The notes below the pieces were generated by a model that saw only the letters and a list, made by a program, of their open reading frames with translations, was not told the origin of the DNA and searched no databases. 46,260 nt of DNA from Mollicutes bacterium (lineage in GTDB: Bacteria > Bacillota_I > Bacilli_A > Izemoplasmatales > Izemoplasmataceae): positions 1 to 46,260 of the forward strand of contig PWMS01000076.1 of assembly GCA_003558105.1 (NCBI GenBank), in the 5' to 3' direction. This document shows, one piece after another, positions 26,866 to 35,615 of the stretch; the first letter of the stretch is position 1, and each line of letters begins with the position of its first letter. Both the position numbers and the translations under genes were made by a program.

Positions 26866-27687
26866 CTATAATTTAATTGGCCGCACCTCGGTGTTGAAAA
26901 ACCCTTTGATGGTGGTCATAAATAGTTCGGGTTTTTCATACATACTGGCATGCCCCGTATTGTCAAATGTACATTGTTTTGCATTGGGCATCCGTTGAGC
27001 AATATAGGTCTGTTCGTGTTTTGGGGTTAAAAAGTCGAGATCGCTCGATACGATTAATGTCGGTGTATGCATGGTTTTTAGTTGCGCTTTGACGTCGTGG
27101 GATTCTGCGCTTTTGGTGAGCCTAATCATCGCATCTAAAAATTCATGATTGGAAAAAATCTCCAATAACTTTGCTTTCCGTGCGTCCATCCATTTTTGAT
27201 TGTCGATATAAAAGCTCGGTGAATAGATATAAGGAATGGTGATGTTGTAATAAGCTTCAGCAACGCGAGTTTTGGCAACCGCATTCCAACCACGACCGAC
27301 ATCTCTAAGCCATGGGGTTGTCCAAGCGGCCGCATTAAATAAGATCATTTTCGCCAGATACTTAGGATGTTGGGCCGCAAATTGCAAGGCAATCGAGCCG
27401 CCATAAGAAATACCGATTAAATAGATTTCTTTAAGTGCCAAGTGATCTAGTAAAGCTTTTAATAGTTCCACTTGCAAAGTTTGTTGGTAATCTTCTTTCA
27501 ATGTATCGCTTTGACCTTGGTCAATAAAGTCCAATCTTAAAACGCTAAAATCTTCTAACCACGTTGGCATAAAAGGCGTCCAACTTTCAGTAGACATCAT
27601 AATGCCGTTTAATACCACTAACGTCTTAGGCTTATCGCCCTGATAATCATAATAGATGTTTTTATCTTGAAATTTAAAAACGCTCAT
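26866..27687 (-). CDS. Alpha/beta hydrolase
   Basis: VVLNGIMMSTESWTPF, nucleophile elbow IGISYGGS, SSDLDFLTP, NTGHASMYEKPE. Confidence 0.9.
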   Translation of the reverse strand: MSVFKFQDKNIYYDYQGDKPKTLVVLNGIMMSTESWTPFMPTWLEDFSVLRLDFIDQGQSDTLKEDYQQTLQVELLKALLDHLALKEIYLIGISYGGSIALQFAAQHPKYLAKMILFNAAAWTTPWLRDVGRGWNAVAKTRVAEAYYNITIPYIYSPSFYIDNQKWMDARKAKLLEIFSNHEFLDAMIRLTKSAESHDVKAQLKTMHTPTLIVSSDLDFLTPKHEQTYIAQRMPNAKQCTFDNTGHASMYEKPELFMTTIKGFFNTEVRPIKL

Positions 27688-28985
27688 CTAAGATAACCCA
27701 ATTTCTTTGCGGAAGCTTTGAGTTCCTCACGGAAATCGGGATGGGCAATGGAAATCAATTTTTCCACGCGTTCTTTGATGTCGGTTCCTCTAAGGCGCAC
27801 CGCGCCGTACTCAGTCACAACGTAATCGACATCGTTTCGCGACAAACTAACCGCGGCACCTGGTTTGAGCGTCGGCACAATTTTACTGATTCGCTCGCGT
27901 TTTTGCGTCGCTTTGTTCATGACATTGGCCGTGGCGTAAAGCGTGATGAAACTACGGCCATTTTTGGCACGCTGAGCCCCTGTGGCGGTGTCGGTTTGAC
28001 CCCCGGTCCCAGAAAATTGCATCGTCCCAATCGACTCAGAAGCACATTGCCCCGTTAAGTCAATCTCTATTGTGGTATTGATCGACACTTGATTATCGTT
28101 TTGACCGATGACACAAGGGTCGTTGACATAGTTGCCATCTAAAAGCGCAATGCCAGGATTATCATCGATGAAATCGTATAGTTCTTTAGTCCCAAGCGCA
28201 AAGGCAGCCACCATTTTACCAGGATGCAAATTTTTGTGTTTGTTGGTCACAACCCCCGCTTTATATAGTTTCATGAACCCAGTCGTTAACATTTCGGTAT
28301 GAACACCGAGGTCTTTTTTATCCATCAGTGCGGCGGCTACCGCATTGGGAATACCGCCAATGCCTAGTTGGATGGTATCGCCATCATGGATTAAATCCGC
28401 GATATAACCCCCGATTTTTTTATCGTTTTCAGTCGGTTCTAAATCGGGCAGTTCTGGGGCGGGATAATCCACTTCTACAAAATAATCCACATCTGAGGCA
28501 TGGACTTCTAAATCTCCAAGCGTTCTTGGAAGGTTGGGGTTGATTTCCAAAATCACCGTTTTGGCCTGTTTAATCATATGTTTTTCATAAACATTGGAAA
28601 GCGATAAGGAAACAAAGCCGTGTTTATCAGGCATGGTGGCGTTACCAACAAATATATCGGGCGTTAAATGCTCGCTTCTTTTAACCCCGGCGAAATGTAG
28701 TTGATTGGGAATAAAGGCAATGTTTTTATTTTTGAAAGATTTTCTTAAATCTGCTGAAAAAAACCAGCTGTTAATCGTGAATTTGTCTCGATACGTTTCC
28801 TCTAGCATATATGGATAGGCATACAGCGGTAAACAATTATCGACACTGACGTGGTTTATTTTATCGGCGATGGTATGTAAGTTTTTAAAGAATGCTCTAC
28901 CTTCTGAGGCGGCCATGCCGCTGACGATGTGATCCCCGTCTTTAACGAGGTTTAAAGCTGCGTTAATCGTAATTATTTTTGCCAT
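27684..28985 (-). CDS. Acetyl-CoA hydrolase/transferase family (4-hydroxybutyrate CoA-transferase-like)
   Basis: DTIQLGIGGIPNAVAAALMDKKDLGVHTEM...DYVVTEYGAVRLRGTDIKERVEKLISIAHPDFREEL. Confidence 0.9.
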   Translation of the reverse strand: MAKIITINAALNLVKDGDHIVSGMAASEGRAFFKNLHTIADKINHVSVDNCLPLYAYPYMLEETYRDKFTINSWFFSADLRKSFKNKNIAFIPNQLHFAGVKRSEHLTPDIFVGNATMPDKHGFVSLSLSNVYEKHMIKQAKTVILEINPNLPRTLGDLEVHASDVDYFVEVDYPAPELPDLEPTENDKKIGGYIADLIHDGDTIQLGIGGIPNAVAAALMDKKDLGVHTEMLTTGFMKLYKAGVVTNKHKNLHPGKMVAAFALGTKELYDFIDDNPGIALLDGNYVNDPCVIGQNDNQVSINTTIEIDLTGQCASESIGTMQFSGTGGQTDTATGAQRAKNGRSFITLYATANVMNKATQKRERISKIVPTLKPGAAVSLSRNDVDYVVTEYGAVRLRGTDIKERVEKLISIAHPDFREELKASAKKLGYLR

Positions 28986-29011
28986 AATTCGCTCCTCTCA
29001 GCAAAGGAATC

Positions 29012-29030
29012 AGGGGCGCAAAGCGCCCCT
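29012..29030. other. Intercistronic GC-rich hairpin
   Basis: AGGGGCGC-AAA-GCGCCCCT perfect 8-bp inverted repeat between the livK-like and CoA-transferase genes; no U tract in the minus (operon) direction. Confidence 0.6.
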
Positions 29031-29043
29031 TTATTTCCTATGA

Positions 29044-30279
29044 CTAGTTGCCTAAAATTTCATTGATATCTTCGATTGGGAGATAATTGTCCCAAGCATA
29101 GATTCTGTCGTCGCCTTCACCACTAACGGTGGCAACGAGTAAAGCCATCGATTGCGTCCCGACGCGTGAACCACCGGCGTAATCAACGATTCCACCCATG
29201 GGGTTTTCCACTGGAGCTTCTTCCATTGCATCGATATAAGACGCCCATGTCAATGTATCTTCTCCAACGCGGCGTAAACCTTCAACAAAGAAATGAGCTG
29301 CAATCCAACCAGCCATTGCAAAGGCGTTTGCTGCGTATTCTTCTGGGACGGTTTCAGCAAATTTCAAGTAACCTTCGTTGAAATTGCCTTCCTCATCAAA
29401 AATGTTAACCCATGCGCTTGCATAGATGGTAAATTGTTCACTAGCGATTTCATCGGCTAAGTTTTCGATGAAAGATTCTGCGGCATTGACATAACTGGTA
29501 AACGCAGGCGCTGTGTTACCAGCATCGTAAAGCGCGCGAATAATTCTTTCAGCAGGGACTTGGTTGGCCGCAACGATGACAGCATCAACATCGGCATCAA
29601 CGATACTAACCGCTTGTGAGGAAATATCGGTCGCTTCAGGTGAAATTTGTTGTTCAACCAATTCGATCCCTAGCATGCTGGCACGAAGCTGAATCCCATT
29701 AAGCATGCCTTGACCGTCATCGGCATTGGTATAGATAACCCCGATTTTTGTAGCGTTGGTTTCTGCAAAGGCGCGGGCAACCATGACTTCACCCTCAGCA
29801 TCGTAGATAGGCTGTACAGGGAAACTGGCACGCTCGCCACCCTCAGCTTCAGGGTTAAAGAGTTCAGAAATACCGGTTGCATAATACACTCTTGGAATCC
29901 CGACTTCATTTAAGTAATCGTACGTAGAACCAACCGTTGGGGTTCCAAAATGACCAACAAAGGCAAAAATTTCATCATCTTCGAGTAATCTTTCAGCGTA
30001 AGTTAACCCTTGAGCCCCATCAAATTCATCGTCGTAATGAATGAATTCAATTTCACGTCCGGCAATGCCACCCTCAGCATTAACCATGTCGAAATACGCT
30101 TGAATCGCCGCATTGAATGGTTGACCTACAGGGGCGAAACCACCGCTGGTTGCCGCAGAGTTACCCACAATGATTTTGTCATCCGTAACACCTTGAACCT
30201 CAGCGGTGTCAAAAAGACCACAAGCACTTAGTGAGAACAAGCCCACTACAAGTGTTAAAGCAAGTAATACTTTTTTCAT
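29044..30279 (-). CDS. Branched-chain amino acid-type ABC transporter substrate-binding lipoprotein (LivK family)
   Basis: Likely start MKKVLLALTLVVGLFSLSACG (lipobox LSAC); IIVGNSAATSGGFAPVGQPFNAAIQAYFDMVNAEGGIAGREIEFIHYDDEFD. Confidence 0.92.
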   Translation of the reverse strand: MKKVLLALTLVVGLFSLSACGLFDTAEVQGVTDDKIIVGNSAATSGGFAPVGQPFNAAIQAYFDMVNAEGGIAGREIEFIHYDDEFDGAQGLTYAERLLEDDEIFAFVGHFGTPTVGSTYDYLNEVGIPRVYYATGISELFNPEAEGGERASFPVQPIYDAEGEVMVARAFAETNATKIGVIYTNADDGQGMLNGIQLRASMLGIELVEQQISPEATDISSQAVSIVDADVDAVIVAANQVPAERIIRALYDAGNTAPAFTSYVNAAESFIENLADEIASEQFTIYASAWVNIFDEEGNFNEGYLKFAETVPEEYAANAFAMAGWIAAHFFVEGLRRVGEDTLTWASYIDAMEEAPVENPMGGIVDYAGGSRVGTQSMALLVATVSGEGDDRIYAWDNYLPIEDINEILGN

Positions 30280-30337
30280 AAATATCCTCCTATAATTTTT
30301 TTTGTTATCTATTTGATAAACCATAATGGTTATATCC

Positions 30338-31156
30338 TTATTTACCTAGATACGCTTCAATCAATTCTTCATCTTGAATCAAGTCTTTGGCTGAACCTTG
30401 TTTTTGAATTTTACCCACTTGTAAAACATAAGCATAATCCGCGATTTTTAACGTTTGTAAAGCGTTTTGTTCGACGATTAAAACGGTGATACCCGCTTGA
30501 TTTAAACGATTTAAAATCGTAAAGATATCTTTCACAATCAAAGGCGCAAGCCCTAAGGATGGTTCGTCTAACACCAACAATTTCGGGGTCTTCATCAAGG
30601 CTCTACCGATCGCAAGCATTTGTTGTTCGCCTCCTGAGAGGGATTCTGACACTTGGTTTTTCCGTTCTTTTAAAATCGGGAAAAGATCATAAATTCTAGC
30701 AAGATTGCTTTTGATTTGTTCCTCTCGCTTAACGTGGGTTTCAAAATCGTTGCGGTTTTTTTCTTTGACCATCGCTTCGATACGCTTGGGCAGATGATCA
30801 TCGGCCATTAACTTGACATTGATAATTTCGCTTTTTACGGTAAAAGCCCCGATCAGTAGATTTTCATGGACGGTTAGTTCCTTAAAGATTTGCCGGCCTT
30901 CTGGCGATTGGATAATCCCTTTTTGGGTAATTTTCTCCGGCGCCATTTTGGTAATATCCTGACCATCGAAGACAATTTGGCCTTCAACGGCGGGAATAAG
31001 ACCAGAAATCTTTTTAAGCAACGATGTTTTACCAGCCCCATTAGCCCCAAGAATAGCCACAATAGAGCCTTCTTTTACCTCGATATCCACCCCTTTTAAG
31101 GCTTGGATGGGGCCATACGATACCTCAAGGTTTTTGATATCTAACAACGTGGCCAT
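30338..31156 (-). CDS. livF: LivF-family ABC transporter ATP-binding protein
   Basis: LLDIKNLEVSYGPIQALKGVDIEV, GANGAGKTS, LSGGEQQ, LLVLDEPSLGLAP. Confidence 0.92.
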   Translation of the reverse strand: MATLLDIKNLEVSYGPIQALKGVDIEVKEGSIVAILGANGAGKTSLLKKISGLIPAVEGQIVFDGQDITKMAPEKITQKGIIQSPEGRQIFKELTVHENLLIGAFTVKSEIINVKLMADDHLPKRIEAMVKEKNRNDFETHVKREEQIKSNLARIYDLFPILKERKNQVSESLSGGEQQMLAIGRALMKTPKLLVLDEPSLGLAPLIVKDIFTILNRLNQAGITVLIVEQNALQTLKIADYAYVLQVGKIQKQGSAKDLIQDEELIEAYLGK

Positions 31157-31944
31157 TAAGCATCGTCCTTTCCGAGGTAGGCTTCTTGAACTTCCTTGTG
31201 TTTTTGGATTTTTTTCGGTGAATCCATCGCGATGAACTTACCAAAGTTAATCGCACAAACGCGCTCGCATATATTCATCACAAAGCCCATATCGTGTTCA
31301 ATTAATAAGATGGCCGCATTATATTTATCCTTTATCTTATAGATTAAGGCTTCGAGTTCATCGGTTTCACTATCGTTTAAGCCCGCCGCAGGTTCATCTA
31401 AAATAATCAACTTAGGGTTGGACATCAACGTTCTAGCAATTTCAATTTTCTTTTGAATGCCGTAGGGTTGAACCCCTACATAAAGATCCTTTAAATGGGC
31501 GATATCCATAAATTCTAAAACAGCCATGGCTTTTTTTCTTAAGGTTTCTTCTTCTATCTTCGCTTTTTTGGTTCGTAAAATATGACTAAAAATTTGGCTT
31601 TTAAATTGATTATGGGCGCCGATTAAAACGTTGTCTAAGACCGATAAATCTTTTACTAATTCCACGTTTTGGAAGGTACGCACAATCCCTTGGTCGATAA
31701 TTTCTGTGATTTTCTTCTCTTTTAAATCTGTATAACCATCGGTTGATTTAAATAATATCTTACCCTCGTAATCTTTATAAAATTGGGTGATACAATTGAA
31801 AACGGTCGTCTTCCCCGCACCGTTCGGACCGATTAACCCAACAATCTCTTTTTCCTTGATATCAAAAGAAAGTTTATTGACGGCGATTAAACCGCCAAAG
31901 CGCATCGTCACATCTTCGATTTTCAATAATGTTTGATTAGCCAC
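31156..31944 (-). CDS. livG: LivG-family ABC transporter ATP-binding protein
   Basis: LKIEDVTMRFGGLIAVNKLSF, GPNGAGKTT, LIILDEPAAGLNDSE. Confidence 0.92.
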   Translation of the reverse strand: MANQTLLKIEDVTMRFGGLIAVNKLSFDIKEKEIVGLIGPNGAGKTTVFNCITQFYKDYEGKILFKSTDGYTDLKEKKITEIIDQGIVRTFQNVELVKDLSVLDNVLIGAHNQFKSQIFSHILRTKKAKIEEETLRKKAMAVLEFMDIAHLKDLYVGVQPYGIQKKIEIARTLMSNPKLIILDEPAAGLNDSETDELEALIYKIKDKYNAAILLIEHDMGFVMNICERVCAINFGKFIAMDSPKKIQKHKEVQEAYLGKDDA

Positions 31945-32965
31945 GAGGCGTCACCCCCTTGCGTTTGTCAATTTTGCTTTTAATGTATTTAAGAAAGCGT
32001 TTAAAATCGACCCAGATATGGACGGTACCATATGGATAGAATAAAATAACCACAATGATCAAAACACCTGAGAAGATAAACGAAACATCCCCAAGCCAAT
32101 CTTTTAAGAAAAGATCGCTTAAACCGTGTACGATAAAGACGCCTAAAAACATGCCGAAGAACGATTTAATCCCACCGACAACGACCATCGCAATCAAAAA
32201 TAAACTTAGGTTAAGATCCCATTGTCGGGTTGGGGCATCTTGGAAATAAATACCATAAAGAATGCCCCCGATGGTCGCAAAAAGCGTGGCGGTGATAAAC
32301 GCCGTCAAGCGATATTTAAGAATGCTTACGCCCATAGCCTGAGCGGCATTCTCCGAGCGACTCATCGCCATTAAAGCCCGGCCGGTAGAACTTTTAACGA
32401 TATTGTAGGCAACGATCATCATCACAACTAGGACGATGACCAAAATAAGAAAAATCAAAGAACGTTCCGGTCTTAAGCTGCGGTTTAGCTCTATAAGCCC
32501 AAAGAATCGTACCGGACCGATATTGATGCCTTCGCCGCCAAAAATCGCCACTTGAGAATAGATTTGTCTGAGGATTTCACCGACAAACAAAGTCGCAATG
32601 GCAAGATAAATACTATTGACTCTTAAAGAGAAAAGCCCGATAAAAGCCCCAATCATCGCTGAGACTAAAAGCGTTAGCACCACAGCGAGTTCAAAAGGCA
32701 AACCCATATTCATAAATACCCCGATACCAAGGGCACCAGCGCCCATGAATCCAGCGGTACCAAGGGAAATAAGGCCACTAAAGCCAAGCAAAAGGTTTAA
32801 ACCTAAAGCGACGACCGTATAAATAATGATATAAGCATAGATACTCATCGTTGAGGAGCGCACCACACCAAGCAATGGTAAGATCGCCATGCTCGAGAGC
32901 AAAACACCAAAGAGGATAAATTGTAAGCGAGGGCTTTGCTGAATTTTTTTAAGCCAAGAAGTCAT
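31937..32965 (-). CDS. livM: LivM-family ABC transporter permease
   Basis: Polytopic; GLNLLLGFSGLISLGTAGFMGAGAL motif; located in a liv gene cluster. Confidence 0.92.
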   Translation of the reverse strand: MTSWLKKIQQSPRLQFILFGVLLSSMAILPLLGVVRSSTMSIYAYIIIYTVVALGLNLLLGFSGLISLGTAGFMGAGALGIGVFMNMGLPFELAVVLTLLVSAMIGAFIGLFSLRVNSIYLAIATLFVGEILRQIYSQVAIFGGEGINIGPVRFFGLIELNRSLRPERSLIFLILVIVLVVMMIVAYNIVKSSTGRALMAMSRSENAAQAMGVSILKYRLTAFITATLFATIGGILYGIYFQDAPTRQWDLNLSLFLIAMVVVGGIKSFFGMFLGVFIVHGLSDLFLKDWLGDVSFIFSGVLIIVVILFYPYGTVHIWVDFKRFLKYIKSKIDKRKGVTPRG

Positions 32966-32974
32966 CTACCTCAC

Positions 32975-33850
32975 CTACACTTTCTTTGTCGGCTTTTTGC
33001 CGAACAATCCATAAGGTTTAAAATACAGGAAAAACAAAATCGCGAGATATACAAAGACATTGCCCCATGTATCGGAGATGTAAAAAATGGTATAGTTTCT
33101 TGCAAAAGCGATTAAATAAGCCCCAATCACGGCACCATAGAAGGTTTGAAAACCACCTAGCACACCGGCGAAAAAGGCAGAGACTTGCACGTCTAAAAGC
33201 ATGTTGATATTAACCCCAGCTGTGGGTGCGACAATCAAAGCGGCCAAGGTGCCTAAAATAGCGGCGGTAGCCCAAGAAAACATCGTGACGGTTTTGGTAG
33301 GCACCCCCATGAGCTTTGATGTTTGTTCATCGGAAGCTGTAACCCGGATAGCCAGCCCCCATTTGGTATACTGAATAAACCAAAAAATCAGAAGCATCAA
33401 AATCAGTGAGACACTGACAGTCAAGATGGTATTATAGGTTAAAGTTGCCCCAGCGATAGGAATCCCGCCGGTTCTGATAAAGCGTGGGAACGTCATCGGA
33501 TCAATCCCGAAAAGATAAGGTAGCATTCCGACGATAATCAAAATAATACCCAAGGTAATAATTTGTTTGGATATCGGACTAACCCGTGCAGCGGGGCGTA
33601 TGATAAATGTATCAATTACAATCCCCGTGATAAACGCGGTGAGGATGCTTAAAAAGGCAACCAGCCAAATATTGAGACCCCACGAGCTATATAACATGGC
33701 GGCCACATAAGCATTTAAAGTACCGATAGACCCCTGCGCAAAGTTTGTCGTCCTTGAGGTTCTAAAGATAAGCACAATCCCCAAGGCCGCCAGCGCAATC
33801 ACACTACCGGTTTGTAAGCTATTAAAAAATATCCGTATAAAACTAGTCAT
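32975..33850 (-). CDS. livH: LivH-family ABC transporter permease
   Basis: Likely start MTSFIRIFFNSLQTGSVIALAALGIVLIFRTSRTTNFAQGSIGTL; located in a liv gene cluster. Confidence 0.92.
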   Translation of the reverse strand: MTSFIRIFFNSLQTGSVIALAALGIVLIFRTSRTTNFAQGSIGTLNAYVAAMLYSSWGLNIWLVAFLSILTAFITGIVIDTFIIRPAARVSPISKQIITLGIILIIVGMLPYLFGIDPMTFPRFIRTGGIPIAGATLTYNTILTVSVSLILMLLIFWFIQYTKWGLAIRVTASDEQTSKLMGVPTKTVTMFSWATAAILGTLAALIVAPTAGVNINMLLDVQVSAFFAGVLGGFQTFYGAVIGAYLIAFARNYTIFYISDTWGNVFVYLAILFFLYFKPYGLFGKKPTKKV

Positions 33851-34877
33851 CTTGTGACCCCCATTGGATGATTGAAGCGCCCCAGACATATCCGATGCCC
33901 GCGGCGATTAAGCCGATGAGACTGCCTTCTTGAATGTTTTTATTTTGCAACCCTAAATGCAAAGACAAAATCTGATCAATTTGACCCATATGACCATAGT
34001 TTTCTAAATATGTGGTTTGTTTTTCACTTAAATTAAGCGCTTCTAACATCCCTTGATGCCCTGAGCGTTTAATATGCAAAATTGCTAAATAGTCCAAGTC
34101 ATCACGGCTTTTATGAGATTTTTCCAAGGCTTTATCGATACACGAAAACCAATTGTCCATCGATACTTCGTTTAAGCGGTCCTTCATCTTTTTTGGTGCC
34201 ATTAGACGCAGCGACTTGTAAGCTTGTTTTATATTATCTCGGTTGATGGGATTTTTTGTCCCACCGATTTCCACACCGGCGGTACGCGAGAGCGTACCGT
34301 CGGCAATAATGTGGGAACCGAGGAGGAGATTTTTTCCATAATTTTTCTTAAGAATAATCGCCCCAGCGCCAGCCGAAAGATTATACATCATCGACATGTT
34401 GGGGTCGCTAAAATCAACAAAATCGCCATTGCGATAGCCACCGACTATCAACACGGTGTTAATATCATCATCAGAAAGCATCATATCTTTGGCTATCTTA
34501 AACGCGGACAAACACGTCGCACAACGGTTTTGTAGATCGATACCCCAAGCATTCACAGCACCGAGTTCACCTTGTACATAAAGCGCTGAAGTGGTTAAAG
34601 GGTATTCTTTCCATTCCTCGCCGATATCTAGAATTAAATCGATATCTTCAGCGGTTACACCGGTATTTTTAAGTGCGTTTAAAGCGGCTTTTAAAGCCAT
34701 CTCTTGTGTCCCATCATCTTTGCTAGGGATATATATTTGTTTGATACCGAGTTTATGGATGATGTTTTCTTCGGTCCAATTGCCTTTGGTTTGATCGGCA
34801 ATGGCTTTGGCGCTCATCGTTTTTTTAGGTAGATAGATTCCGGTACCGACGATGCCAACATGGTTGTCTTTTGACAT
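33843..34877 (-). CDS. 3-oxoacyl-ACP synthase III-like (KAS III/FabH fold) condensing-enzyme homologue
   Basis: Likely start MSKDNHVGIVGTGIYLPKKTMSAKAIADQ; nucleophile region LQNRCATCLSAFK; C-terminal ENYGHMGQ...GIGYVWGASIIQW. Confidence 0.85.
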   Translation of the reverse strand: MSKDNHVGIVGTGIYLPKKTMSAKAIADQTKGNWTEENIIHKLGIKQIYIPSKDDGTQEMALKAALNALKNTGVTAEDIDLILDIGEEWKEYPLTTSALYVQGELGAVNAWGIDLQNRCATCLSAFKIAKDMMLSDDDINTVLIVGGYRNGDFVDFSDPNMSMMYNLSAGAGAIILKKNYGKNLLLGSHIIADGTLSRTAGVEIGGTKNPINRDNIKQAYKSLRLMAPKKMKDRLNEVSMDNWFSCIDKALEKSHKSRDDLDYLAILHIKRSGHQGMLEALNLSEKQTTYLENYGHMGQIDQILSLHLGLQNKNIQEGSLIGLIAAGIGYVWGASIIQWGSQDD

Positions 34878-34893
34878 GGTATCACTCCGTTTT

Positions 34894-35613
34894 TTAAAGT
34901 CGCATACCACCGTTGACACTCAAGGTGTGTCCCGTGATATAGCTCGCTTCATCAGAAGCTAAGAACAGCGCGGTATTGGCTATTTCTTTTGGTTCGCCTA
35001 AACGTTTTAACATCGTCATACTGGCGAACTTATCGAGTAGGTCTTGGGGAACGGTTTTTAAAATATCGGTCATGATGTAACCAGGTGCGATGGTATTAAC
35101 ACGGACCGGGACGCCTTTGCGGGCAAATTCTTTCGCCCATGTTTTAGATAGGCCGATGATGCCAGCTTTAGAGGCCGCATAATTCGCTTGGCCAATATTG
35201 CCGTATTCACCAACCACACTAGAAATATTGATGATTGAGCCCCCACCGATGGTCTCCATATGAGGTCCGATATAACGCGTTAAGTTAAAGACCCCTTTTA
35301 AGTTAACATTAAGAACCATGTCCCAAGCTTCATCGGTCATTTTTTTTGTCATCGCATCGCGTGTGATGCCGGCGTTGTTGACTAATATATCGATTTGGCC
35401 GTAACTTTCAATCAAAGCCTCAACCGTGGTTTGACATTGATCGGTATCGGTCACATCTAAAATTTTACCTTCAATATTTTTTTCTTCATAATCGAGTTCT
35501 TTCATATCAACAGCAATGACACGGGCGCCCTCTTCAGCAAAACGTAAAGCCATCGCTTTACCCAAACCTGCGGCACCACCGGTAATTAAAGCTACTTTAT
35601 TTTTTAAACGCAT
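34894..35613 (-). CDS. SDR family oxidoreductase (FabG/PhaB-like)
   Basis: Likely start MRLKNKVALITGGAAGLGKAMA; NNAGITRDAM; NISSVVGEYGNIGQANYAASKAG; Asp after beta-2 (VIAVDMK). Confidence 0.92.
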   Translation of the reverse strand: MRLKNKVALITGGAAGLGKAMALRFAEEGARVIAVDMKELDYEEKNIEGKILDVTDTDQCQTTVEALIESYGQIDILVNNAGITRDAMTKKMTDEAWDMVLNVNLKGVFNLTRYIGPHMETIGGGSIINISSVVGEYGNIGQANYAASKAGIIGLSKTWAKEFARKGVPVRVNTIAPGYIMTDILKTVPQDLLDKFASMTMLKRLGEPKEIANTALFLASDEASYITGHTLSVNGGMRL

Positions 35614-35615
35614 TT

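Noticed and set aside
27741-28058. 105-aa plus-strand ORF antisense to the CoA-transferase gene
   Set aside because: Lies wholly within a well-supported minus-strand gene; no recognisable family.
30319-30331. AACCATAATGGTT palindrome upstream of the livK-like gene
   Set aside because: Short 6-bp arms with a 1-nt centre inside an AT-rich 58-bp intercistronic gap; too weak to support as an operator or terminator.
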